IMG/VR virus record: IMGVR_UViG_3300030103_001449
Coordinates: 1 to 20,673 of that record
DNA: 20,673 nucleotides
Direction: 5' to 3' (one strand)
Source of the DNA: a virus
Shown: in pieces, positions 6,053 through 15,388 of the stretch
How positions within the stretch are numbered: position 1 is the stretch's first letter
Layout of the letters: the number at the start of each line of letters is the position of its first letter
Program-made: the position numbers and the translations under genes
The notes under the pieces: model-generated
Databases searched by the model: none
Told to the model about the DNA's origin: nothing
What the model saw: the letters and a program-made list of their open reading frames with translations, nothing else

Positions 6053-9000
6053 TTAGTCATAACCAGCAGCTCCAAAATACGGCACATAATCCCATACATT
6101 ACCCCTACCTTCTATAATATCTATAACTCTTTCAGGAGTAGGGCCAAGTAAAGGTGTAAAGAAAGTATCTCCATACAAATCAGCTTCCATTGCAGGTATA
6201 AGTAATCCATATCTACCAGTAACACCCGACCTGTCTACAATATCAAACATGTAAGTAGGCCAAGTCATATCATCAGATCTAAATACTTTTGGATTCCCTC
6301 CTTGTAACACGTATTTTAAAAGCTCTCTTAATTCTAACCCTAACATTGCTAAAGGTAGCATTGTAGCTAACATAATAAGTAAAGGAGTCATGGCTCCTAT
6401 AGTGCCAGTATACTTAGCTTCTCTTTTCATGTTGTTATATACATTTTCTCCAAAAACTTTTCCAAATGAATAATAAAAAGGTTTAAGTTGTGCTAACAAA
6501 GCGAAAAAAGGATTGTTCATCCAAATAGTCCTCTGGGCTGCGTTAGGTTTTAACATCATTTCTCCAACCAACATGTTAATTGCATCTCTAAATTTAACAG
6601 TAGTAGCATCTGTTCTAAATGCTTTATCGTACTCTACAAAACTTTTAGGCGCTCCTTGAAAAAATCCAATTTTGTCCATCGCATATTTAGCTTCTCTAGC
6701 AGTCAATCCAATATTATCTAAACGTTCTATAGACTTTTTGTCGCCGGCTAGAGCTCTTTTAGTATCAGCTTCTATTGCATACAACGCTACCAACCCTGCA
6801 TTTCTATTCAAATGGTTCATCATCTTTGTAATAAAAATACTCTTAAAGAATAATTTAGAATATCTAGCAGTAGTATCAGTCATCCATCCTAAATCTCCTG
6901 CGTAGATACTTGCTTCAATTGCTTGGCTAATCCCCATTTGCCCAACAGCTCTCATCATGTTGTTAACTTCATCTTTGTTTCTAAGGTTTCTTATAATAGC
7001 TTTTGTGGTTAATCCAAACCCTTCTAAATTACCTCGTTGTATTATTGGTCCAACAAATTCTGGAAGAGTAGATAAAGAACTGAAAGTAAGAAAAGTAACT
7101 TGATTAAGTAAAGCAGCACCAGCTTGGAAATTTCTAAGTACAGGCATATTGTTTATATTCATTCCCGCTTTTCCTAGTATCGCACTCAAAGCATATGTAG
7201 CTTCAATAGGATCAGGCACTTTCGGGTTAAGCCAAGCCTCTGCTGTCGCAGCTCTCCAACCTCGCATATCGTATTTGTCTTCATCAAATTTTAATTTTTC
7301 TTCTGCAGGTAATCCTTCATTATTATTTTTTAAACGCTCTCTTTGTTCTGCACGCGTTTCCATGTCTGCAAAAGTTTGTAAAAAATCTGTTTTTACTTCT
7401 TGAGTTTTAGAAGTAAAAGTTTTTTGGCTAACTAGGCCACGCGCTCTTTCTATTTCTTTATCAGTTAAAAGATGTCGTACTTTTTCATTAAAAACAATTT
7501 TGTTAGTAATACTTCTTAGGGCAAAAATTTGCGAGTCTACAATATCAGTTAACAACTCATTTTCTAGCAATCTATGAGTAGGTATATTTTTCAATACCCT
7601 TTGTCTACTAGGCGACATACCGACTGCTACTGAAGAAACCATAGGGTTTATTTCAACTTCTTCCTTAGCTAAATAAGCCCCTGTTTCTCTATTTTGAATC
7701 ATCTCATCAACAGTTTTTGTCGCCTCACTTTTATTAATATTGTTGTTATATTGCATAACTAAAGCAATAAGACTGTTACGATGAAAAGAAGAGTTACTTA
7801 ACTTATCAATGTCATAGTTCCTACTTAAGTCAAAATTATCCATGGTAGACAATTGAGCTTCTTGCATGTCAAGTTTCACTCTCCTAAAAATAGGCCATAA
7901 AGCTAAAGTTGTCAGCCTTGCTTTCCTTACCCCATTTCCAGCATTAGGCAACCCGGAACGATATTCAGGGTCTTCTAATTGTTTTTGTAGCTCTACCTCT
8001 CCTAAAGCGTCCATGTCTTCAGAATAATGAGTAAAAGCTTTTTTAAGCTGTCTTCTACCTTTAGGACTAATCTCGTTATCATCGAAATTAATTCCAAATT
8101 TTTTATCGCCTAAAGGAATGTTAAGTGCTTGTATTAAAGGTTCAAATAAATTGTTTAAAACCCTGTTAAACTTTTGATCTTTTTCTTGAATAAAACCGAG
8201 CCCTTGTCCTTTTTGTTGAGTTTCTTTATACACAGCATCAATGAAAGCCTGAGTAAAACCCACTGTTTGCAAATATCTAATATTTGAACCAAATACTTTT
8301 TTAAGTAGTCTGTTAAATTCTTTTATTATTTGATTACTAGATAAAGAGCTATTAAAAATTTTATCCACTTTAGTTTGTATCTCTTCTCCAGACATATCTC
8401 TAATAATTGGATCTTGGTTTTTTAAATCTTCAAAAATCTCAAAAGTAGCTTGCCTTCCGCTACCTCTATCTTTGTAAGTACCAGCAAAATCTTCAGCTAC
8501 AGACACAATTAAATTATTTATATTGTCAGTAGTTGGTTTTGTTGTTCGTCTTAAAATATTCCTAATAAATTTCATTTTAGATTCGTTAGAATATCTTTTC
8601 ATTCTTCTAACTAAACCAGCTACATAAGCTTTTTCTCGTGCAGATACTGTTGCAACTTTAGGCGCTTGTTTAAGAACCACACTAGCTACGTTATCAGCAA
8701 TTTTTTCTTCAAAGCCATATTTTTCTTTGTACTGTTTAGGAGCGTCTTCTTTATCTCTTTCTTGTTTAAACTCATCAAGTAAAGCTTTTCCAAAAGAAGT
8801 GTCAGGAGTAATTCTAGTTTCATGGTATTCATGGAAAAAAGAATGTCCAAAAGAATGGAATAATCCAGCTAATACCACACCCTCTACCTCAGAAAGTTCT
8901 ACTGAAGCTGTGCTTTTTGGATCTCTAGCTAAAGCTTCATTTAATTGAGAAGTATATTTTTGAGGGTTTTTTAAAACAATAATATCTAAACCTTTATACA

Positions 9001-12000
9001 ACAGCATAGTTTCTGGTCTAAATAAATCGTCTCTGAATGATTTTTCCTCTCCCTCTCTAACACCGTTAATTAACTCATCTACTTTTACATTTAGATGCGG
9101 GTCGTCAAAGATAATAGGTTTGTCTTCGAACATTACATAGATTCTTCTATTACCTAACCCTAGTGTTTGCACTGCTACATTACTTAATATATTAATAGGG
9201 TCTACAAGTTGCCCTACTTTACTTAAGTTAAACCCTTGGTTCTGGGCTATCTCTGTTCTTAAGTTATATAAATCGGTAGCGTCTGGAAAAGCGGTTTTTG
9301 CATTTCTTTTCAATCTATTTAAAAGATTTACTTCGTCAGCTTCTAAATTATTTTTTCGTAACAGATCTAATATTTGTCTAGAAATACCTTGACCATCTAC
9401 ATTACTAATATCTTTATATTGAGAACTAACTCTGTCTTCTACAAAAACGCCAGGGCCATCTGAAACTCCTACTCTACCTACAACTCGTTCACCGTTTATT
9501 TGTTGTAAAGTTATTTTAGGGTTGTAAGTAGATGCAGTTTTTTCTCTTATAAAGTCAAACTCCTGCATTTCTTCATCGCCGAACGCACCGCGCACATCAT
9601 CATTAAAATTATCTAGCTTACCCTCTTCATCCCCAAATAAGTCACTAATGTTCATGACCTCTTGTGCATAATCTTCTTGGATTAAAAATTTATTTTGCCT
9701 AGCTATTGACTCAAGTATCTCTAGTTTTTCTTCTAAACTAGGGAAAAAATAAAGCCCTGGATTCTTAATAGCTGCTTCTACATATTCTTGTTTAGCTTGT
9801 CTGTAGTCAGAAGTACGCCTGTCGAGCTGTGTAAGATTAGCTACAGTTCGTAACGCATCGTCCAATATTTTTTCGTAATCTACGGTTTTACTTAAAGCAG
9901 GAGCTGCCTCACCAGATCCAGCAATGTTTAGTCTTTTTATTTTATTATCAGTTAAAAACTGAATTATTTCTTGCTCTGATTTAGGATTGAGCAATACTGG
10001 AATATTAACCCTATCTGCTATTCTTTTAGTTAAAGCAGTTCCAGGACTTAATCCACCATCAGGGCCAACATCAGAAAATAAAATAACTCCATCCGAACTT
10101 TTTACTACAAGCTCTGTTCTTTCTTTGTAGCCGAGCTTTAATACCACTGCGCGGCTTGTTGGATTAATGTTTGTTTTTAATGTGGTGTTTAAAAATTCTA
10201 CTTCTTCTTGTAAAGACTTAAACTCTTCTGTGCCAACTAATTCAGGGAACAACATTTTAATTTCTTTAGCCTGTGTTCTTGGTACACTTATTTTCTTTTT
10301 ACCTCTACCTTTGGTAGTACCAGCGAATACACCGTATAAAGGTATATTATGTTTTAAAGCTAATTTAGCCCCAGCCGCATCAACTCCAATCTGCATACCG
10401 CTAGTAATTTGTATATCTTTCTGTAAATCATTTAAATTTAAACGCTCACTAATAGCACGGTCTCCCGCTTTTAAATTATTTTGTTGTAAAAAAGCAGAAG
10501 TTACCGCTAGGTCAAGCTCTTCTAACGTATAATCAGGGTCAGGAATTCCTTCTTTGTAGTAGTCGCTGTTTATATCTTCTAATTGAGGGTCTGTAATTTT
10601 TCTTTGTAAACCGACTATTTGTTTAACTAAATTAAGTTTTCTTAGTTTTTGTCTTTTTCTGTAATAAGGAGTTTGATTAAAGTTTTCAACTAATTCTTTT
10701 GCCGACTTAAATGATTTACTCGCGCTATCATAATATATAGGCAAATTAAGTAAATCGAACTGTGTTTTTCCTACCCCTTTCTTTCTCATAAATTCTACCG
10801 AACCTACTTCGCTTAATTCTTTTATAATCTTAGGTAAAGAAAGTTTTTTTAAAATTGGAGCGTTAAAAGTATGAAGATTTTTATGATTATTAAGGACCGT
10901 AGGCTCAAGAGCAAAAAGATCTTTTCCCAATTCTTGTGCTATGCTTTTTATAGGGATTGTTTGGTAAGCAAAACCATCGGGAGTTAGCGTTTTATATTGA
11001 AAAAGAATTTCAGCTTCTTTGTCATTTTGATCTTTAAAACTAGTTAAGTATTTTTGTTCTAATAAAGTAGCAAAGCCCATGGCTACTCTATAAGTGTATG
11101 GTATTGTTTCTTTTTCTATGCTGTCTAATTTAGAATCAAAAATTGCAGTTCCTGCAGATAAAACATCATTAAAAGATAAAACTTGGTCTACCTCTTGTCC
11201 GTTTGTATAAGTTCTTTTTACCCAACTAAACTGCATAGCATTCTTACCTGGAGTTTTATAATAACTTCCATAAAGAACTTGATTGTTTAAAAAAGCTTTT
11301 TCAGTAGCAGTGCTCATAGCAGTTTGCACAGCTTTCTCTGGGGTCATACCTGAGAACTTATCGTTATACAATTCAGGTAAAGACTCTGCAGTTCTTTCTT
11401 TCAAAATAACTTGGTAGTTATCTTCTATCTTTAAACCTAACGCATCACTATTAGTTCTTACAAAAGCTAAAAGTTCTTTTGCTGTAGAAGCACCAAAACG
11501 TTGTTCTAATACAATAGTAGGTATAGTTTTTTGTCTTGCTCCTTGTTCTTTTGGTTTTTTAAACAAGCTTTTTAAATTGCTTATGTAGTCTTGTGCTTTA
11601 ACTAAGTCAAACTCGTCAGAACTCATAATAAAATTAGGTCCGACTGTCGCATCAGGAGAAGCTAACCCAACTAAATTAGCTAAAGAAATAGAATCTTTTT
11701 TAAATATGTTATCGACAGTAGGTATAATTACAGCACTAGTAGCTATACGAAAAACAGAATTTGGATCTGCCTCGGAAGCTCGAATATAATTTTTTAAAAT
11801 AGCAGCATTTGCTTTGTTTATCTCAGGATCTACTAAAGAAAACTCAGCCCCATCAATATAGTCAGCTAATACCGAACTTACAGAAGGCCCGCTGTTTAAT
11901 CCAAATTGTCTTAAAGGAATACCGTCTACTTCCGCTCGTTGTAAAATACTTTCTCTTGCTAATTGTTTAGCTTCATCGGGTGTTAGATCTGAAGATTTCA

Positions 12001-15000
12001 TTGCTAACTCCAAAGCCTCTTTTTGCATTGCCGACCTAATTTTTTCTTTAGCGTCCTCCCCTAAAACAAAACCATTATCGTCACTTATAACTCTGTCTTC
12101 CAATTGATCTAGTAAAATGTCCACTTCACGTAAGAAGCCTACAGCTGAACCCTGTAGTAGATTTTCACGCCTTTGCTTGCCTACCCCTAAATCTTGCAAT
12201 AATAAACTTTCTACTGTTAATTGACTTACTTCTTTAGGCCCAGCAAGACTACCTTTTGAAAGTATGTCTGATCTTTTAGCTTCTAGCTCTTGTCTTCGTT
12301 TGTCTAACTCAATTAATCTGTTTTGTAATTTAGTTTTAAAAGCATAATATTCAGTAGCTTCTACGTTTAGAGAGTTATTAAGTCTAATTATTTTTTTAGC
12401 TTCTTCTGCAGTCTTTGCGTCTTTTATTGCTGCGTTTATTTTTCTTAGAGTTGTATTATCTCTAGAAGTTAAATTCTCAAATAAATCTTGTTTCTTATCA
12501 ACTTCTTGATTTAAAACAATTATGGCTTCGTTAACTTCTGATAACTCTCCTGAAGTATCGTCAATAAAAATATCAGTATTGTTTAACTCAGCTCTTACTA
12601 AAAAGCTTTGGGCTTTTGCTCTTAACGTTCTTAATGTTGTTGCATCTTTTTCGTTTAACTTTTCATAAGTAGCAGAATCTACTGGTTTAAAAGCGTCTTG
12701 TTGTCTACCAGATACTAGAGTAGTTTGTCCAATATTAGGCACATTTGTTATGTCCTCTGGTCTAATACCAAGACTTATAAATTCAGTAGCTTCAGTTTCA
12801 GATATTCCAGCATCAATAAAAGCCTGTTTTAGTTCCTGTTCAATGTCAGAGGTAGTTAAATCTTCTTCCTCTGCCATATCCCTAATAATAGGGTTCTCTG
12901 TAGGTTCAACATTGTTTAATCCTGCATCAGTTAAGTTACGTTGTCTTGAAGCTTCGACCGCTTCGATCCTTTGTTGTTTTTCTTCAGCTGATAGATTAGG
13001 GTCAGCATTAATGTTAGCTATAAACCTATCGTGCGCTAAATTAATATAAAGTGCCGCTGCTGCGTCTCCCATATTCTTTTGTATAGTAGTTACATCAGCT
13101 TCACCATCTCTAGTAAACATTTGTTTTTTGGACCCTACATCTCTATCTACTTTGCCTTCAATTAATTTTTTATCTTCTGCAGATACAGTCTCTTCATCTC
13201 TTATATTAGCTTCAACTCTGTCTTCTGCTACTTCTTCAATAGACTTTATAACAACTTGTCTTTTCTTTTTAGTGCTTCTTAGGTTTTGTAGCTCTGCTAG
13301 GTCACTAGAAAAATCTTCATTGTTTGCCATCTTTTCAAGCACTGCTTCTTCTAAAGCATCTATGCTTTGAGGTTGTTCTGTCTCAGGCAAAGGTAAGTCT
13401 AACTGAGTAGGCTCAACTTCAGGTTCAACGTCAAGAATTTGATCTTTCATGACACTGTATTTTTCTTCTGGTTTATATTGTTCATCTGCTTTTATAACTA
13501 CCTCTTGAACTTGTTCAGGAGGAGTAGTTTGTTCCCAAACGACTTTGTCGTTTTCTAATAATTGAACAACTACTTCATTCCCAGTAGAAGAATCTGGAGT
13601 AGCAACAAAATCTAAAATATCAGTCAATACATCCCTAACAGAAACATCTTGAAACCTTTGGTTGTTGTAATAAGTATTTAAGTTTGGATTAACAGAAAGT
13701 AAAATACCGTTCCCATCTTTATCAATAGATAAATGTATCTCTGGGACATTACTTTCATCTTTACCTTGGCTTTCATAAGCTTCAAGTAAAAACTCCTGTA
13801 AAGCAGTTCTATTGATAGTGGTGCCATCTTCATCAAGTAATCCGTTAGCTCTTAGAGCATCTATAGGAATCCAAACAGCTTCTCTTTTGTAATCAGGGTC
13901 TACCATACTGTTTAGCTGTGCAAAAATGTCTTCTTTAGCTTCAGGTAAACCTAAATCTTGAAGATTTGCATACGTCTCGTCTTGTATGCTTTGCCATTCT
14001 AAATCTGCTTTTTTCTGAATAATAAAATCCCTAGCTTGTCTAAATACAGACGCACTAACTCCACCAAGAACACCACGAGCTCCACCAGCGGCTGCCCCAT
14101 CAAAAAAAGCTTGCGACCTACGTAACTTAGCTTCAGCCCCTTGTATATCAAAAGTAGGATTATTAAGCTGAGCTTGAGACATAATCAACTCTTCTTGTAA
14201 GAGTTCAGTAGAACCTTCGCTAAGTTTACTAGCCAAAGTGACCCTACCTATGTCTCTCATCAACTCTAAAGCTGATCTTTTTTCATATTTTCTTAAATAG
14301 TTTTGACCTAACCTACCAATAGAATCAAGTCCTTTTGCCCTAGCTAAATTAGCTAAATTAAGAGCCAACACGTCTCTTTTACTTAATTTTTCACCACGTG
14401 CTGCACGTGCCCTGGCCTTGTTTAACCTAGTAGTACCAGCAGCTAATTTAAATAGAGAGCCAAAAAATACTGCTTCTCCTAATACTTCTATACCTGCAGC
14501 AGGAACTCCTACAAGCAAAGCCATCGCAGCTTCATCGCCAGTCAATTCCATACCAGCTTCTTGGTATTCTCTTAAAATCTCTGGGGCAATCATTGTCTCA
14601 GCAGCAGCGAAAGCACCTAACGCTCCTCCTATTTTTGCGTCTCTTAGATACTTTCTAGAGACGTCCATAACTACTTTTTCTTCTGGTGTTAAATTATCAA
14701 TACCTTTATTACGTAGAGTTTTAAACCAAAGTTCTTCAAAAGCATTAGCGCCTACAGCAGCCTCTGCTCCTTCGTCTACAGTGCCTGGTAATAAAGCTAC
14801 AGGTTCTAACCTTCTGTTATTCCTTAAGTTACCTATTTTTCGAGTGGTTTTGGTTAAAGTGTCTTTTAATGCCGCTCTACCAGCACTAGTAAAAGCAGTT
14901 CTACCTGCAGTGGCAATTAAACCCCCTGCGAGTGCTTCTCCAACAGTTAAAGCAGCGGGATAAGCAAACTGTCCACCAGCACGTAAAATTTGATTAAACG

Positions 15001-15388
15001 CCCCACCTAAAGTTGGTTCTTCTAAGAAATTTTCAAAAGGTTCTAAAGGCGCAAGAGCTGCTTGAATATATTCATCGTGCTGTTGCATACGATTAAGATT
15101 TATTTGTGCAGCATCTTTGTCTCCCGCTATTAAGTTACCAATTGCAGCTAACCCATCAAAAGATCCTTTGACTTGTTCTGCACCTGCAAGCACTCCTCTT
15201 CGTAAGTACTCCCTGCTACCGAAAACCATTTCAGTATCATTTCTAGGGCTTTGAGGATCTGTAAGACCAATAAAACGACTAGCCTCTACAGCTTGCCGTT
15301 GTCTTTCTGCTTCTACTTTAAATTTACCTGGTCTTTGTTCAGGGTCTTGGCTATCTCGTAGAAGTATTTTTTCAAGTTCATTGGCCAT
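6053..15388 (-). CDS. Giant phage polyvalent / internal virion protein (3111 aa)
   Basis: One uninterrupted frame of 3111 codons, coupled to the upstream gene by TAATG. Residues about 135-320 contain Ala/Gly-rich hydrophobic helices. An acidic Pro/Glu linker lies near 640-680, and long charged helices around 680-1150. Residues about 1658-1835 form a SLOG domain of the cpYpsA / putative molybdenum-cofactor-carrier type. Residues about 2160-2250 resemble a zincin metallopeptidase, but the HExxH reads HSFGH (2178-2182). The C-terminal third is helical; residues about 2720-3060 resemble the large-polyvalent-protein domains found at the ends of phage giants, with a hydrophobic helix at about 2997-3019 and a WMNNPFFALLAQLKPFYYSF segment just before it. 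Polyvalent proteins are thought to be packaged and injected with phage DNA to act early in the host cell. I see no lysozyme/transglycosylase motif and no convincing RNA polymerase motifs. The gene is confident; the overall function is inferred. Confidence 0.85.
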   Translation of the reverse strand: MANELEKILLRDSQDPEQRPGKFKVEAERQRQAVEASRFIGLTDPQSPRNDTEMVFGSREYLRRGVLAGAEQVKGSFDGLAAIGNLIAGDKDAAQINLNRMQQHDEYIQAALAPLEPFENFLEEPTLGGAFNQILRAGGQFAYPAALTVGEALAGGLIATAGRTAFTSAGRAALKDTLTKTTRKIGNLRNNRRLEPVALLPGTVDEGAEAAVGANAFEELWFKTLRNKGIDNLTPEEKVVMDVSRKYLRDAKIGGALGAFAAAETMIAPEILREYQEAGMELTGDEAAMALLVGVPAAGIEVLGEAVFFGSLFKLAAGTTRLNKARARAARGEKLSKRDVLALNLANLARAKGLDSIGRLGQNYLRKYEKRSALELMRDIGRVTLASKLSEGSTELLQEELIMSQAQLNNPTFDIQGAEAKLRRSQAFFDGAAAGGARGVLGGVSASVFRQARDFIIQKKADLEWQSIQDETYANLQDLGLPEAKEDIFAQLNSMVDPDYKREAVWIPIDALRANGLLDEDGTTINRTALQEFLLEAYESQGKDESNVPEIHLSIDKDGNGILLSVNPNLNTYYNNQRFQDVSVRDVLTDILDFVATPDSSTGNEVVVQLLENDKVVWEQTTPPEQVQEVVIKADEQYKPEEKYSVMKDQILDVEPEVEPTQLDLPLPETEQPQSIDALEEAVLEKMANNEDFSSDLAELQNLRSTKKKRQVVIKSIEEVAEDRVEANIRDEETVSAEDKKLIEGKVDRDVGSKKQMFTRDGEADVTTIQKNMGDAAAALYINLAHDRFIANINADPNLSAEEKQQRIEAVEASRQRNLTDAGLNNVEPTENPIIRDMAEEEDLTTSDIEQELKQAFIDAGISETEATEFISLGIRPEDITNVPNIGQTTLVSGRQQDAFKPVDSATYEKLNEKDATTLRTLRAKAQSFLVRAELNNTDIFIDDTSGELSEVNEAIIVLNQEVDKKQDLFENLTSRDNTTLRKINAAIKDAKTAEEAKKIIRLNNSLNVEATEYYAFKTKLQNRLIELDKRRQELEAKRSDILSKGSLAGPKEVSQLTVESLLLQDLGVGKQRRENLLQGSAVGFLREVDILLDQLEDRVISDDNGFVLGEDAKEKIRSAMQKEALELAMKSSDLTPDEAKQLARESILQRAEVDGIPLRQFGLNSGPSVSSVLADYIDGAEFSLVDPEINKANAAILKNYIRASEADPNSVFRIATSAVIIPTVDNIFKKDSISLANLVGLASPDATVGPNFIMSSDEFDLVKAQDYISNLKSLFKKPKEQGARQKTIPTIVLEQRFGASTAKELLAFVRTNSDALGLKIEDNYQVILKERTAESLPELYNDKFSGMTPEKAVQTAMSTATEKAFLNNQVLYGSYYKTPGKNAMQFSWVKRTYTNGQEVDQVLSFNDVLSAGTAIFDSKLDSIEKETIPYTYRVAMGFATLLEQKYLTSFKDQNDKEAEILFQYKTLTPDGFAYQTIPIKSIAQELGKDLFALEPTVLNNHKNLHTFNAPILKKLSLPKIIKELSEVGSVEFMRKKGVGKTQFDLLNLPIYYDSASKSFKSAKELVENFNQTPYYRKRQKLRKLNLVKQIVGLQRKITDPQLEDINSDYYKEGIPDPDYTLEELDLAVTSAFLQQNNLKAGDRAISERLNLNDLQKDIQITSGMQIGVDAAGAKLALKHNIPLYGVFAGTTKGRGKKKISVPRTQAKEIKMLFPELVGTEEFKSLQEEVEFLNTTLKTNINPTSRAVVLKLGYKERTELVVKSSDGVILFSDVGPDGGLSPGTALTKRIADRVNIPVLLNPKSEQEIIQFLTDNKIKRLNIAGSGEAAPALSKTVDYEKILDDALRTVANLTQLDRRTSDYRQAKQEYVEAAIKNPGLYFFPSLEEKLEILESIARQNKFLIQEDYAQEVMNISDLFGDEEGKLDNFNDDVRGAFGDEEMQEFDFIREKTASTYNPKITLQQINGERVVGRVGVSDGPGVFVEDRVSSQYKDISNVDGQGISRQILDLLRKNNLEADEVNLLNRLKRNAKTAFPDATDLYNLRTEIAQNQGFNLSKVGQLVDPINILSNVAVQTLGLGNRRIYVMFEDKPIIFDDPHLNVKVDELINGVREGEEKSFRDDLFRPETMLLYKGLDIIVLKNPQKYTSQLNEALARDPKSTASVELSEVEGVVLAGLFHSFGHSFFHEYHETRITPDTSFGKALLDEFKQERDKEDAPKQYKEKYGFEEKIADNVASVVLKQAPKVATVSAREKAYVAGLVRRMKRYSNESKMKFIRNILRRTTKPTTDNINNLIVSVAEDFAGTYKDRGSGRQATFEIFEDLKNQDPIIRDMSGEEIQTKVDKIFNSSLSSNQIIKEFNRLLKKVFGSNIRYLQTVGFTQAFIDAVYKETQQKGQGLGFIQEKDQKFNRVLNNLFEPLIQALNIPLGDKKFGINFDDNEISPKGRRQLKKAFTHYSEDMDALGEVELQKQLEDPEYRSGLPNAGNGVRKARLTTLALWPIFRRVKLDMQEAQLSTMDNFDLSRNYDIDKLSNSSFHRNSLIALVMQYNNNINKSEATKTVDEMIQNRETGAYLAKEEVEINPMVSSVAVGMSPSRQRVLKNIPTHRLLENELLTDIVDSQIFALRSITNKIVFNEKVRHLLTDKEIERARGLVSQKTFTSKTQEVKTDFLQTFADMETRAEQRERLKNNNEGLPAEEKLKFDEDKYDMRGWRAATAEAWLNPKVPDPIEATYALSAILGKAGMNINNMPVLRNFQAGAALLNQVTFLTFSSLSTLPEFVGPIIQRGNLEGFGLTTKAIIRNLRNKDEVNNMMRAVGQMGISQAIEASIYAGDLGWMTDTTARYSKLFFKSIFITKMMNHLNRNAGLVALYAIEADTKRALAGDKKSIERLDNIGLTAREAKYAMDKIGFFQGAPKSFVEYDKAFRTDATTVKFRDAINMLVGEMMLKPNAAQRTIWMNNPFFALLAQLKPFYYSFGKVFGENVYNNMKREAKYTGTIGAMTPLLIMLATMLPLAMLGLELRELLKYVLQGGNPKVFRSDDMTWPTYMFDIVDRSGVTGRYGLLIPAMEADLYGDTFFTPLLGPTPERVIDIIEGRGNVWDYVPYFGAAGYD
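6209..7231 (-). other. C-terminal polyvalent-protein-associated region with membrane-type helix
   Basis: Residues about 2720-3060 of the giant protein. Visible features are FLTFSSLSTLPEFVGPIIQ, a FRDAINMLVGEMMLKP segment, WMNNPFFALLAQLKPFYYSF and a hydrophobic run MTPLLIMLATMLPLAMLGL at 3000-3018. The arrangement resembles the LPD-type (possibly LPD38) domain at the C-terminus of large phage proteins. A role in membrane contact or virion packaging is a hypothesis. Confidence 0.5.
8639..8911 (-). other. Degenerate zincin-like segment in the giant protein
   Basis: Residues about 2160-2250. HSFGH at 2178-2182 sits at the end of a hydrophobic VVLAGLF helix, where related phage giants have HExGH. 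About 45 residues later comes F-E-E-K-I-A-D (2226-2232), which resembles the downstream 'FEExxAD' helix supplying the third zinc ligand. The catalytic glutamate position is Ser2179. HEYHE at 2186-2190 lies just after and might offer an alternative HExxE site. Confidence 0.5.
9884..10417 (-). other. SLOG / cpYpsA-type (putative molybdenum-cofactor carrier) domain
   Basis: Residues about 1658-1835. The diagnostic pieces appear in the family's order: ITSGMQIGVDAAGAKLAL (core SGxQxGVDxxA, Asp1670), the strand IPLYG, then RTELVVKSSDGVILFSD (1757-1773), the GG-x-S-P-G-TALT loop (1778-1787), a helix leading to the strand IPVLLNP, and RLNIAGSGEAAP near 1819-1828, matching the terminal 'LNVAGPRxSE'. 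These build a Rossmann-like nucleotide-binding fold. An insertion of about 50 residues replaces the usual short segment between the second strand and the T-E-x-x-V helix. Confidence 0.8.

Noticed and set aside
10900-11350. A possible virion RNA polymerase motif (K-x8-YG, in FLNNQVLYGSYYK) in the giant protein
   Set aside because: The spacing differs from the T7/N4-type R-x3-K-x7-YG motif, the preceding arginine is missing, and no matching motif A (catalytic Asp) or HD-type motif C could be found in order. A polymerase call is not supported.
14418-14963. A 181-codon open frame on the plus strand opposite the N-terminus of the giant gene
   Set aside because: It lies entirely antisense to a confident coding frame, is low-complexity Ala/Ser/Pro-rich as expected from the complement of Ala-rich helices, and has no supporting context. 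Other plus-strand frames (for example 2188-2586, 5655-5981, 10167-10532, 16637-17017, 17282-17677 and 18377-18829) were dismissed for the same reason.
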